A stretch of 64,000 bases of DNA from Larix kaempferi. Lineage: Eukaryota; Streptophyta; Pinopsida; Pinales; Pinaceae. The stretch is from NCBI GenBank assembly GCA_027924585.1, contig BSBM01000994.1, positions 9,059,001 through 9,123,000 on the forward strand, written 5' to 3'. The notes beneath the pieces were generated by a model that was not told the origin of the DNA, made no database searches, and worked only from the letters and a program-made list of their open reading frames with translations. Each line of letters begins with the position of its first letter. The first letter of the stretch is position 1. A program made the position numbers and the translations under genes. Of the stretch, positions 45,940-57,703 are shown in pieces.

Positions 45940-48900
45940 AGAAAAGATAGAAGGCGAAAACCTTCCAACATAAATGCAAAGCATCCACTTAATGAGGCAC
46001 TGATAGACTGTCAATCAAAATTAACTCTATCGTTAAATCACTCTTTATTACAACCATCTACTTTACAGTCACACGTGCCGATCTTGTCTTCTTTAAATCC
46101 CGAAGTAGAGGATTATTGGATAATCTTCTAACAAGAACTGGAAAACCAAACTTCAGAAATACCAGAAAACCTCTGCGATATTTATAATTGCATAGAAACC
46201 ATTGCACCGAAAAGGGTTCAGACAACCACTCGTTCAGTCGCAGCTAAAGTCCGTGAGTTAGAGAAAGCCCAATCACCATTGCAAACCCGCTTGCAGCAGG
46301 TTCCAAATGCTAAGGTACAGGAGTCACATTGGTGAAGAACTTGGAAAGACATTCTAATTTGGGGAAAAGATTCAAAAGGCCAATGGAGAGAAGAAGCTAA
46401 AAAATTGCGGGCTGCTACAGTTCTGAATTACATGCAAGCACCTCTGCTTGAATCATTTGGCAGACTGAAGGATATTATTGCTCAATTCATAGTTAGCAGA
46501 TTTCATAATGGGAAATTTTATTTTGATACCCCGGTTGAAATAAATGGTGCACTTATTTACAAGATTACAGGATTGTCAAATAAAGGCGAAGAGGTACCCG
46601 TTCGACATAGGCCATAGTTGATTGAAGAATTTACAGAGCACCCGAGTGGAAAAAATTCTCGAGGGTTAGTGATAAGTCAGATGAAATATGAAAATTTTAA
46701 GATAGCTGCTCGAATCATTTCGACCACTTTATCAACTTCCGGTCGCAGTTCGGATCTAAAAACTGAAATGCTAGAGGCAGTACTGAACATAGAAGTAAGT
46801 GGCAAACAATACAAGTGCGCAAACTACTTAGCCGACATTATCTGGACGATATGCTCCAAATGTCAAAATGATGGAGCGGCCATTCGGTACCCATCTCTAA
46901 TTATCTGGATTGCCATGATGCATCTGATACCATCAGGAAATAAAGACTTTGCTCTAGAAAGACCCACGTTAATGCAAAACTTCAAGTCTTTTACATTTGG
47001 GGGAAGTCGGCTAGGCCCCTCAATAGTAAAAATTTGGCTAGAAGTCTGGTTTCAAAACCTAAAAACTGTATCCACTAGATATAGAGTACCTCAAAATGGT
47101 CGACGAAGTCTACCTTCGTCGGCACACATCCAACTTGAGCTGGATCACACATCGGTCTGGCACTTGCAAGGCATATTTGGCGCCTCAAGAGCTCTCGACT
47201 TTTACCTTTCTGTCGACGAAATCTTCAATGAGCTCAGCAGACAAAGCAATACAATACTGACAATTCTTTCTAAGGCCCGAGAGGTCAGCGTCCCCGTAGT
47301 TGAACCTCTAACATATCGAGAAAAAGAGGAAGAGTATGAAGGCCGCCTATATATGCAAACCTTTGTATTTGAAGTTGAACCTACGATCGCATAGCAACCT
47401 CTAGCACTTACTCTTACACCACATGAAGACCCTCCGGATACAACCGAACATTCAGATGAACAAAGTCACTCCGACAACCCAGAATATGATTTGACGAGTG
47501 ACAACATTCAATAGCTGGCCGACGAGTTAGCAGAAGCTCGACAAGCACAAAATGTACAATTGCATGGGAAGGGAAAAAGAAAAATGATCATATAGGAGCC
47601 GACTGAGGAAGACAAGGTAGAACTGTTCGACAGTGCAACACAAATTCTCGAGGATGCAGCTAAAAATAAAGTACTAGTCAACGAGGAGTTTAAGAGATTT
47701 TTGGAAGCTGAGCAAGCTCGTAGCCGGCCACAACCAAAAAAGAAAGTTCAACTTATGATCGAGGATTCTATCGACTTGACTGTAAGTTCACTTGCAATGT
47801 CTCTGACTGTTGTGATGGAAGACACTGTTTTCTCTACACTTGTAAGTACTCCACTTGCACCTTTAGCATTAACTCAGTTTTCAAATGTTGTACAATCTCT
47901 TCCTCTCCCTCTTCGTCAAACATTTCAAACTGAAAAAGACCTAATGCAGTTCATAACCAATCTTCCCAATATGTTCCCACACTGGCGAGATTTAGTGACC
48001 AAGAAACTTATCTTCATCGACAATAACCCATCGATTGATTCTGCCCCTCTTGGTGTTGACCCAACTAAACTATTGAACCCTATGAATACTTTAGCACCAG
48101 AAGCAATTGGTATGCATCACAGACATCTTCAGCGTAATCTGGACCCCACCAATCCCATTTTTTGCGAGGAAACTTCACAGTTTATCCCTTTTCCAATGAA
48201 CCCGTCGGTGCAATCCCATTCACCTCCCCAACTTGTCGTCAATCCACTAGAACAACCCCCAGACCTTGAAGTTTTGAATTTAGTCGAACCGTTGATTCCA
48301 GAAGTGTTGTTTCCTGTCACCAGTCCGGAACCACCTGGAAGCTCCCTTTCCATCCCTCCTCCCTGAGTCGAAGACACACCAGCTGTTAATGTGTCGTTCC
48401 CTACCCCTGCTGACGGAACCACTACTCCATCTGAAGTAATTCAAGAACAAGAAGCACCAGCTCAAGAAATCTTCGAAGCAGCAGCCAACCACCAGGACAA
48501 ATCACTGAAGCAGCCATGGAACTAGCAGCCGAAGCAGCAACACAAATCATTGAAGAAACCACAAAATGAGCACAAGAAGACAATCAACCAATGTTCACAG
48601 AAGCACTCTCGACAAATATAGAAACTGTACCAAGTAGCTCAATACAAGAAGAACAAAAAATTGACGAAGCACAAGTGGAAACACAACACTCACGTGAAGC
48701 AGCCGAGACACACAAAGACTCATAACAGCAACTAGAGCCTCCAAAATCTCAAGGGAAGTCCAAGAAAAAGCATCGTAAAGACAAATGGTGCCAGGATAGA
48801 GAGCTGCAACAGCAACAGCAACATCTAGATCATATCTCTCAGCTGGGTCGATTATCTGTACATATCGACCAATTCGGGCCCATCTCGACATACAAGCCAC

Positions 48901-49752
48901 AAAGAAGAAACACAAGCAGATCTTGACTTACTGGCTAATGCAATTAATCGAGAGCAACGACATCGACGACTAGAAGCCGAAGACCGCATACACTGATTAC
49001 AAGAGGACCAAAATGTATTTTTGGCAAAGTGTTAGGACTTAGCGCAAGAAGTCGTTTCTCTTCCATCTAGCTTCGACACAACTAGCACACTTGATAAAGC
49101 TCTTCAGTTATTCCAAATAGTCATGTCGACATTGCGAGAGGAACTCATCAGGGACCGACAGGAATAGACCACAATAAAAACATCCCTGATGTTGGCACAA
49201 TATGAAGCATTTAATTTAGCATATGATTAGCTCAACCAATATAATGACCAAGCAGCTACTGTCATTGATGTTCTCCGCAATTGGTACAAACACTATGGCA
49301 ATGTATTCACAGAAATGAGGAAGACAAGTGAATTGATTGATAAACTTCATCAGCAATGTCGAGTAGCTGACGACACCATGAGTAGAACCATCGAAGATCA
49401 AATTCTGATAGAAAATAGCAAATTCGAGAAATTTGAAAAAAGTGAAGAGCAATGGTTGAGCCAAGCCCGAAACAACCTCTTCAAAGTGGAACAACTTCAA
49501 CCACATCTCCAAACTCTACTTACAGTTGCCAATAAGAAAATTGAGCTATTTGGTCCTGACTTAATTCATCTACAGGGCAAGACAACAGAGGAAAAGATGA
49601 CTGAGTTATTAAGCCTAACAACATTTACCATTGACATCCAAAACTCACTATGCCATTGGGAAAACTTCCACCACCATCTATCTATCTCGACTGAAACAAT
49701 TGTTCAGGTCTGTGCACAACAAGAAGCGGCGGCCAGTTTCAGTCATAAATAA
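45940..49752 (+). pseudogene. Large decayed ORF of unknown function (more than 1,200 codons)
   Basis: Long stretches in one register: 45940-46128, 46132-46614, 46618-47391, 47596-48363 and about 48905-49752. In-frame stops are at 46129, 46333, 46615, 47392, 47512, 47593 and 48364, with more beyond 48900; the register shifts at about 48490 and returns at about 48900. The N-terminal third looks globular (FDTPVEINGALIYKITGLSN, IRYPSLIIWIAMMHLIP, GRRSLPSSAHIQLELDHTSV). A Pro/Glu-rich middle and a Gln/Glu-rich, coiled-coil-prone C-terminus (MRKTSELIDKLHQQCR onward) follow. I do not recognise the family; the ITGL segment only faintly recalls plant mobile-domain or retroelement accessory ORFs. Confidence 0.55.
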
Positions 49753-52700
49753 ACAGTACTAGCTACATCTATCAATTTTGCACAGTCATCCATCTTTTGT
49801 TCAGTTATTTCACATCTCCTTCTTTCTTCGGCAAAAAGAAAGATTTTGAAGTAGGAGAGGTCGGCCTATCGACTAGGCACTCCACCCGAAAATTTGCAAT
49901 GTAAGTCGACAAGCTGTGTGGACCAGTCGGGATATGTCGGTCGGTTTTGGCGACCAATAAACAAAACTAACAATTTATATTCAGCAAGCTATATTGTATG
50001 CACTATTAATGCATTTTTGTGGTAGTTGGCAACATAGACTCAACCCATAAATATTTATACACATTAACAAGTTACTATTTACATTTGCAAGATCCTAAGT
50101 TATTTCTCTTTGGTTTTAAAGCTTCCTTGTTGAAGATTTTATGCTAAATCAAATTGATGGTTTCCAGTATTTACTTCAGCTACTTGAACTAGTGAATAAC
50201 AAATCATGGAAAAAGGTTACAACAACTCTGTTTACAAATAATGCTACTTTATTGGTGATGGACACAAATGATCGCAGTTTTTGCTCGCTCTCTACTTTTG
50301 CTATAAAATCAATCAACTCGGATTACATACATATCTGAAAGTTATAAGTTGATGTTGATAAAATATTGAATAGGGCTACTGTTATTTGATGAATGATATT
50401 TTCATATCTACTTGCTATATCTATTTTCAATTTGGTGCTACACTTAGTTGATACTTTATTGGTCAATGAATTATTTGCCCTTGGATTATGTCGTGCATTT
50501 TCATTAATCGAATAATTGAATGATAGTGACATTTATCCCTTAATGTATATTTGTGTTGAATTAGATAATTCACCTAAGTATTGTCTCTGCTTATGTTTTT
50601 CTTCCTTCTAACTTTCCTCTTCTCCTAGCGGCGTTCATTTTTGTCCCTAAAGGGGCAAATGCTAGTGATAACCATTCCCTCATTTTTTTACTCCATGCCA
50701 AGTCAGGGATATACTTTTCATTCAAAAGTCAAAGTCCTTTGACTTTATATTAATTCTTAATTTTTGTTGTTATTTATTATAAAGTTTTGTAATGTTTGAA
50801 AATAATAACTATTAAATTGATATTTTGATAATTTAAAATATATTTTCTAATTTTTGAAAAAGAAAAAATAGATTTTTCTATTAGTAGAGTACAACTTGGA
50901 TTTGACATAAATCCGTGGAGGAGGTTTTTTATTTTTGAAAATAAAAATTATTTAAAAATATTTAAAAACAAAATTATAAAATTTAACACGTCATCCTGTA
51001 TAGTATAGAAACATTAAATAGTTTCTCTTTGTTTCTAGTCGGCGGTATATTTCAATGTCTTTTTCCTAGCGACCTGCAACTAAATAAACTTACCAAACAA
51101 CACTGTATGCCCCTCGTCCAATAGGAAATAGCGGAGGGATGTATTTTGTGGTAACTTCAAACATGTTACCATAAATATTATACTACACAAACCGGCCTCG
51201 ATGACTAAGAATGTCGAGAATATTTCTATTGGGATTGAAAGAAGGTTGGGTTGTCTGAGCCATTACTGGATTGTTACACTGAGGGGGTTTTCTGATCCAT
51301 TACTGGATTGTTAGATTGAACTATAGCAACAGGAGCCTCTGTTCCAAACCACAAATCAAAATTTTACTTACCTGATTTCTAAATCACCGATCTTTCACGG
51401 AAATTTATAGAAGCATTATAGGAAAAATCTTAGCTTACTAATTCCTGTCAAATAGCCCTAGCTAATTAACGAATTTCGAGCTAATTCCTACTCTCCTGGA
51501 AACTTCATTAACTTGCTGACAGAAATAGTCCCATCAAGAACACTTTCCTGCTACAGCCTCCTCGAATGGAACATTCCACCACTAAATTCGCTAATCTTTG
51601 AACAATTGCCTTAAATGTGTTGAAACTGGCCCTCTTTCAACAGCTTTAGCCAAACTTCAAGCAAGAACAAAGATTGCAATAGCCATCAAGGCCACTTACA
51701 CGAGGTAATTCCACAATTATGCAGTAAAAAACATAAAAATGTCTCTGAATTGTTGTTTTTCCCACATAATTGATCAAAAAAAGCACCGTAAAGATCAATT
51801 CATAGAGCCTTAAAACAAGGCCTTCAAATTTCAGTAAATTTTAAATTTTCTAGCAAATTAAAGCAAGTTATTCCCCATACATACCCTGAAACTGTGAAGC
51901 TTTACCTCAGAAAGTCAAATATGCAGAACTTCTTAATCTTTCCAGAGCATTACCGTTTCTTCAACAAAAATCAGTAAATGCCCCTAAAGTCCAGGATTTT
52001 CCATAGAATTTCTCTCACACCGTAAATATCAATTCATTGAGCAACCCGCCATCAAATTTCGCTAAATTTTAAATTTTCGAGCAGTTAAAGCAATTTATTC
52101 CCAAAGGATACTTGGAAACTGACAGGATTGACCTAAGAAGGACAACTGTGCGATGCTTCTCCCTCAAATCGAACATTGGATCTAGCTTATGCTCTTGAGG
52201 TTAGATCAGTTGGAGCTCGAGCAAGTGGTGATTATGGATAGAGCCCATACAATCTAAGTTATGTATTAGCTATTGATTTCCAATTCACTTATTAGAACCA
52301 TGTACGGGACACTGTAGCAGCCATGGCCCGCTAGTATGTACGTCATGTCATAACATCTGTGCAGAGGGTTTCCATTGCATTAGCTCCTTCTCTATAGAGT
52401 CCTCACCTAGGACCAAGGACACCTCATGGTTCCCTAGAAGTACTTACGCTTACTTGTTGGATTTTTCAAAGCTATATGTAAATAAGGGAACATGTGCAGT
52501 GCACACAGTAACTTTTGTTTTGGAATTCCATGATTTTGATTTCAAGTATTAAGGGTATTCTAAAGTTATTGTCTATTGATTAAATTTTTTTGTTCAGGAT
52601 GCATCTACGACTAGAACTTCTTGGAAGTAATTCTTAAACCAATGAATATGTGTTGAAACTCCCGTGGCACCATTTAGATGGAATCAAGTGTTGTTCTTGG

Positions 52701-52997
52701 AAGGTATGCATGGCATAAATAGGGAATACTATACTAAAAAATTGCATTGTTTTTCTCCCTTTTGTTGATTGATAAAACTAACTCTTGATTGATCAAACTA
52801 AATCTGAAGGTTGGATTTTTCCATCTAGCGGTCATGAGTTCAGTACCCATTGAACCTTCACATGCACAAATATTGTAGTCCACTACTCCTGAAGCCAATT
52901 ACAAAATGTAAATGGCCAATGAGATCTGAAACATGATCCACTGACCATGTTTCACTTTCTAATATTGTACTATAATTTTGACCTACAAACGTTGCGA
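49753..52997. other. Mostly AT-rich DNA, no gene supported
   Basis: GTCGAC-type sequence continues to about 49960 (GGTCGGCC, GTCGACAAGC). At about 51830-51925 and 52055-52150 an imperfect direct repeat shares TAAATTTTAAATTTTC. The rest shows no recognised feature. Confidence 0.5.
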
Positions 52998-53057
52998 GTT
53001 TTCACTTTTGCAAATCAAGCAGGTCTTGATATGCTGGAGACAACCTTGGTTGCCCTG
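52998..53057 (+). pseudogene. HD-Zip class III (REVOLUTA/HB15-like) exon fragment
   Basis: Twenty codons, VFTFANQAGLDMLETTLVAL, match the start of the conserved C-terminal MEKHLA region of HD-Zip III transcription factors, which control vascular and leaf polarity. The match stops abruptly: family members continue with QDI, here LELDAQ. The frame then runs to TGA near 53132 without further similarity. It is too short to act and is probably a captured exon scrap. The match is from memory and should be searched. Confidence 0.7.
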
Positions 53058-53060
53058 CTT

Positions 53061-55509
53061 GAACTGGACGCACAGACCGTTCGAACATGGCCCATTGAAT
53101 ACAAAGGACATGGAAATGAGAAGTCAAGTTGATTTTTAGATTTTTCAACTGCCGTGTTTTACTATAAAACTTATAAAAAAATATTCTTAACAATGTTGAT
53201 TTCCTTTTCGGTATAATATTGCTTTAAATATTATCTCTATTCTCTCGAATGTTTAAACAAAGACTTATACCAAGATACTTACATGGAAATATAAAGTTTG
53301 CTTCGCTTATTTTTGTGCAAGTTCTTTATGAGAATGTGTGATATAGTTAGTTTGAGAGTGCACAGTAGTGTCTCTTACAAAATAAAGGGCTCATGTGACA
53401 ACCTCTTCTTCGGAAGGGACAATCCGACCACATGCAAAGCTAAAAAGGCACCACATTTATTATACTTTCACCACATAATGGCACCACATTTATTATACTT
53501 TCACAGGATGACAATAAAAATGTTGATTCATATCTATTTTTGAATCTCTAAATGCATGTAAGCGGAATCGGAATCGTATCATGGTAAAACTGTACATCAC
53601 AGGTGTAGAATAGCTTTGACTCAAGAGCAACTTTTAAAGTTGCATAGCCCATCCATTTTATCAACTCGTTTGGAGTTAAATGGATAATTATCTAATCTTT
53701 AAATCTGAATCAATGACATGAGTGATAAGAAGGACCTAGATTATGCGACTACTTTAGTGTTGAGTGAAATTCATTATGAGGTAGAACTCAACTTTGAAGG
53801 ACCTATATTATGCCTAGAGTGTACAGATCTCAACTTACATACACAAAGTAGTGATATGTGTCGATTCATACTACTACATTTTATTGTTATATTAGTTTTG
53901 ACATGAGCCAATATGCCAACTAGCCATAGTGGTTTGAAAGTACTATAGTATTTGACAAAGCTAACGTTTTGGTCAATTAGATTGGTTCATAATCCATATT
54001 AACATCCCACTCTTCACTGTTATGGTATAGCCAGTTTTGTTTCAGTGGAAAAATCACCTTCCTGCTATTCCGAAGGAATCAAGGAAAGTACGCTATTGTT
54101 ATGTGTTTCTCATGCACCTTTTAATTTATAATATACTTGGAAGAAAATGTATTATCCTTGAAAAGGCATGGATTAAAGGGCAAGCGAGATATTATTAACA
54201 ACTTTTATCTTGTTACTTGATAATAAAAAAATTAAATAAATGAAAAATGTGTACAAATCGATAAACATTCAAATTTAGATTTTTTTTTAATTGCAAAGGT
54301 TTGGATATTGGAAATTATATGTATATATTATTTTTTACCATTATCATTATTTTTGTTAATGTTGAGTAATAATTCAAGTGATTGCTAAGTATATGAAATG
54401 AAACATCTATAACACTTTGTCTCACTTGTAGTTTATGTAAGTATTAATGTGCAATGAAATTTCAATAAAATTGTAAAATATACCAAATTAATTGGTTAAA
54501 GATAAACAATATTTCAAAATATTTTGAAAAGAGACTTTTACTTGTTGGTCCACTTCAATATATTGTGTCTCACTTTTGTGTAATGAAATTTTAAATAAAA
54601 TTGTAAAATATACCATATATGTATGATGTGAATGATAAAGTTTTCCTTGTTTGTACATAACATATGTCTAATAGTGGGTAGTGAGTGCTCTTTGTTCTCT
54701 ATCTAGGGATTCCTCCTTGAACGAATTCTTTATTACAAAAGGAAACAATTGATCCATCTTTACTCGACCTCTTCGAAAAGCACCACTATCAACACCTCTC
54801 TGCAAGGTTGCTCTACCAATTGGACAATTCATTTACTCTCCAATGGAATGCACACTCTAATTGGCAGGGAATTAGCTGCTTGAGCTTTCTCCTTTGTTAT
54901 ATTAACTTTAATTTTAAGCTTAAAAATGATTGCATTAATGAATAGTTTTCAACTTAGACAAAACAAAATGTCCATAAAGTAAACTAAGCACATTCTAGAA
55001 TGGGGTCTTGGGGTCTTGGCCTCTGAAACAACCTCATTAGTACACCTTATATGATTATAGTCAACTTAGAACGTACTTTATTAAAAAGATGAAATGCCTT
55101 TCATAAATTCCATAAATTCCATTGACTTAAAGCATAGGTAAACATATTTACAGCATAAGGGATGTTAGAATAACCCTTCTAATTCAAGACATTACTCTCA
55201 AAACATTAAACATTGAACCCTCTCTTTTAAGGGGTTTGCAACCATCTTACCACCTACTTAGGAGAGTAAAAAATTTGATTGAACCAAATTAAAAAACTCT
55301 TACAACCTTTTTATTATCAACTTAAAAATATCAACATAATCTTTGTAATTCAAAGTTAACATTTCTAAGCTCAACTTGAGTTTAAAACATTTTTTTCAAT
55401 AGAAAAAAATTATACTTGTTATTCGCCGAGAATTAAAGTATATATATGTACTATTGTAAATCAAAATAGTTCATACATTACCACTGAAACTCTGCAGTAT
55501 CAACAATAA
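53061..55509. other. AT-rich DNA, no gene supported
   Basis: A short duplication (GCACCACATTTATTATACTTTC, split by one CA-rich spacer) lies at 53449-53505. An open minus-strand stretch at about 54695-54850 has no recognised domain. Confidence 0.5.
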
Positions 55510-55926
55510 TTACAAAAATGAAACAAAATTTTCACCCAAAGTGCCAAGGTCCCGATTAAAAAGTGTCCATACAATAAGCTTATCAAAAACATTTTGTTGA
55601 CACACTGAAACCCCTATCAATATAAAAGGAAGAGGGAACTCAATACATAACAGAGTTGAGTAGATATGTCCACCATTAGCCCATAAACTGAAAATGGGAA
55701 CATATCCAAGATGTATCATCTTTCCATTTATAAATTCCTCAAAAGAAAATTTGCATTTAGAACAGGTGAGAGCCCTTTTTGATATATCATCTGCTACAGT
55801 GTTGTACTCTCTGAAAATATGTTGAAAATGTAACTCTGGAAACTGCTCACAAAGCATTCTAACTTTTTGTTGTCGCCAAAAAACCTGAATTTTGCACCTG
55901 TGTAAAACATTCTCTTTATATGACAA
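55510..55926 (-). pseudogene. RNase H-like remnant of a LINE-type element
   Basis: The N-terminal half reads VRMLCEQFPELHFQHIFREY followed by NTVADDISKRAL. This is the last helix and active-site Asp region of the RNase H domain at the C-terminus of plant LINE ORF2 proteins (H-I-x-R-E-x-N-x-x-A-D-x-L/I-S-K). RNase H removes RNA from RNA/DNA hybrids. No reverse transcriptase lies upstream on the minus strand. The downstream 70 residues are unassigned. Confidence 0.7.
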
Positions 55927-56083
55927 CTAAATTCTTTTAACTCCAAGTTTAACTTTTAAGATTTACCTTCACTAGTCTTTATATGTCCAACCCACCTAAA
56001 AACATATTAAAATTAAAATATAATATGTTATTAATAAAAGTATAATATTTTATTAAGAAAAATAAAATATAGATACACTATTA

Positions 56084-56189
56084 AGACACTCTTTGTGATA
56101 CAACTAGTTGAAACCATGTAAACTTTGCATGCTAGGAGACACTCTTTGTGATGCAACTAGTTCAAACCATGTAAACTTTGCATGCTAGG
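56084..56189. repeat. 53-bp tandem duplication
   Basis: Units 56084-56136 and 56137-56189 differ at two positions by eye. Both contain CATGTAAACTTTGCATGC. Confidence 0.92.
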
Positions 56190-56420
56190 AGAGTGTTGGT
56201 ACACTTAAAGGTATAGTGACAACAAATAGAAATTTTAACCCTATATTACGACAATAGGACAATAAAAATCCAACCCAATTACAAATTCCCATGTTAAAAA
56301 ATATAAAAATAAAAATAAAAATATGAATTTACATCAAAATAACAACATTTGAGATTCTCCAATTTCACTACTTAATCTTTAAACCCCCCAAAAAGAATTG
56401 AATTCTCATCATTTAAAAAT

Positions 56421-56540
56421 TAACATGTGAGATTCTCCAATTTGACTACTTCATCTTTATTAAAAACAAAATTCACAAATTAACATGTGAGATTCTCCAA
56501 TTTGACTACTTCTTCTTTATTAAAAACAAAAACAAAAACA
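56421..56540. repeat. 60-bp tandem repeat
   Basis: Units 56421-56480 and 56481-56540 share GAGATTCTCCAATTTGACTA. A diverged third unit precedes them at about 56341. Confidence 0.9.
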
Positions 56541-57517
56541 AAATTAAAATTAGTATATAAATCATGCCCACCCACTCACCAAAAAAACCGTAAAAACTTA
56601 TTAAAACATCGGCATTCTTCATATAATTTATTTATAGCTACTTACACGCGAGAATAATCCTCCGTAACATCCACGAGGATAACAGACAGGAATTAGTAGC
56701 TATGCGGTTCAATTCTAAAGAATTGTACAAACCAAAATAAACACACAAGTCGACACTCGCTCACAAACACCGTGGATGAATTGTTTATATGCCGACAACA
56801 GTTTCAAACAAATTGTTTCCAGCTCTACCGATCGGAAAATCCTCCGAAGTCGCAGGAATCTGCGATTTCAAAATAATTATAATAAGCTTCTCGATCTTTG
56901 TCAAAGATACCAATCATGAAGAAATGGCGGAAGAGAAAAGGAAATGAGTCGGCTGAAATGAGGCCCAGGGTCCAATGGGGGATGATTTACAGCTAATCTC
57001 ATGGAGCATTGCTAGGATCTGCTGTCCAGGATTCAGCCCCATTTTCAGCTGCTGTAAGAAAAACTCCTTCTCCTATACTATTGTGCCAGTCTGCCTAGGA
57101 GTAAAATATAAATACATATATACTTTTCTAGCTTTTATACCTGGTCATTTCTGCAATCTGTAATGGGATATTTGCGAGTCAACCCAATTGAAAAATAAGA
57201 GTTGTTTCAGAGGTTTTATCTAAGCCCATCTTCCTCTACTTTGATAGATTTATGTTTTTTGAGGTTTTATCAAACCCATCTTTGTATTCTGTGATGGTTT
57301 ATGGTCAAATGCCCCAATTCTAGTACGTTAGGTCAGGGAAATTGGTTTCTTTGCACGACCGTCGAGCTCAATATGATTTGTTTCCGATAAGCACAGATCC
57401 GAATCTGAGGGAAATTGTATTTTTTATATTGAGCTGGTGATAAACAATCCCAATTCTTCTGCATTTTATGAAGATTTTTTTATTATTATTATGTGTGATT
57501 CCATGTAAACATTGTTG

Positions 57518-57703
57518 ATGCCTAAGGGAACCTCTGTTTTTTTGTTGCTTCTGTCAATATTCATCTTGCCTTTTCCCGCAACTGGGTTCAAGGGGAATGC
57601 TATTGATTCATATTGGGTTGATATAGGACCACCATCACTGACCAAAATATGCATTCCAAATGTTGCCACCCTAAGAAATTGCCCCTGTGCCTGCTCTTTC
57701 TGA
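57518..57703 (+). other. Upstream ORF overlapping the ARAD1-like start
   Basis: An ATG at 57518 opens 61 codons ending at 57703, past the main ATG at 57649 and in another register. The N-terminus is strongly hydrophobic (VFLLLLSIFILPF). If the transcript starts upstream of 57518, this ORF would reduce initiation at 57649. It may also be chance or spliced out. Confidence 0.35.

Noticed and set aside
36171-45943. Target-site duplication for element C
   Set aside because: Bases next to the two LTR ends (AACAA or CAATG versus GAGAA) do not match.
49850-49870. Polypurine tract AAGTAGGAGAGG as a sign that the unknown large ORF belongs to an LTR element
   Set aside because: No LTR pair, TG/CA edge or primer-binding site could be linked to it.
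54695-54850. Open minus-strand stretch with mixed composition
   Set aside because: About 50 codons, no start or domain recognised; cannot be told from chance.
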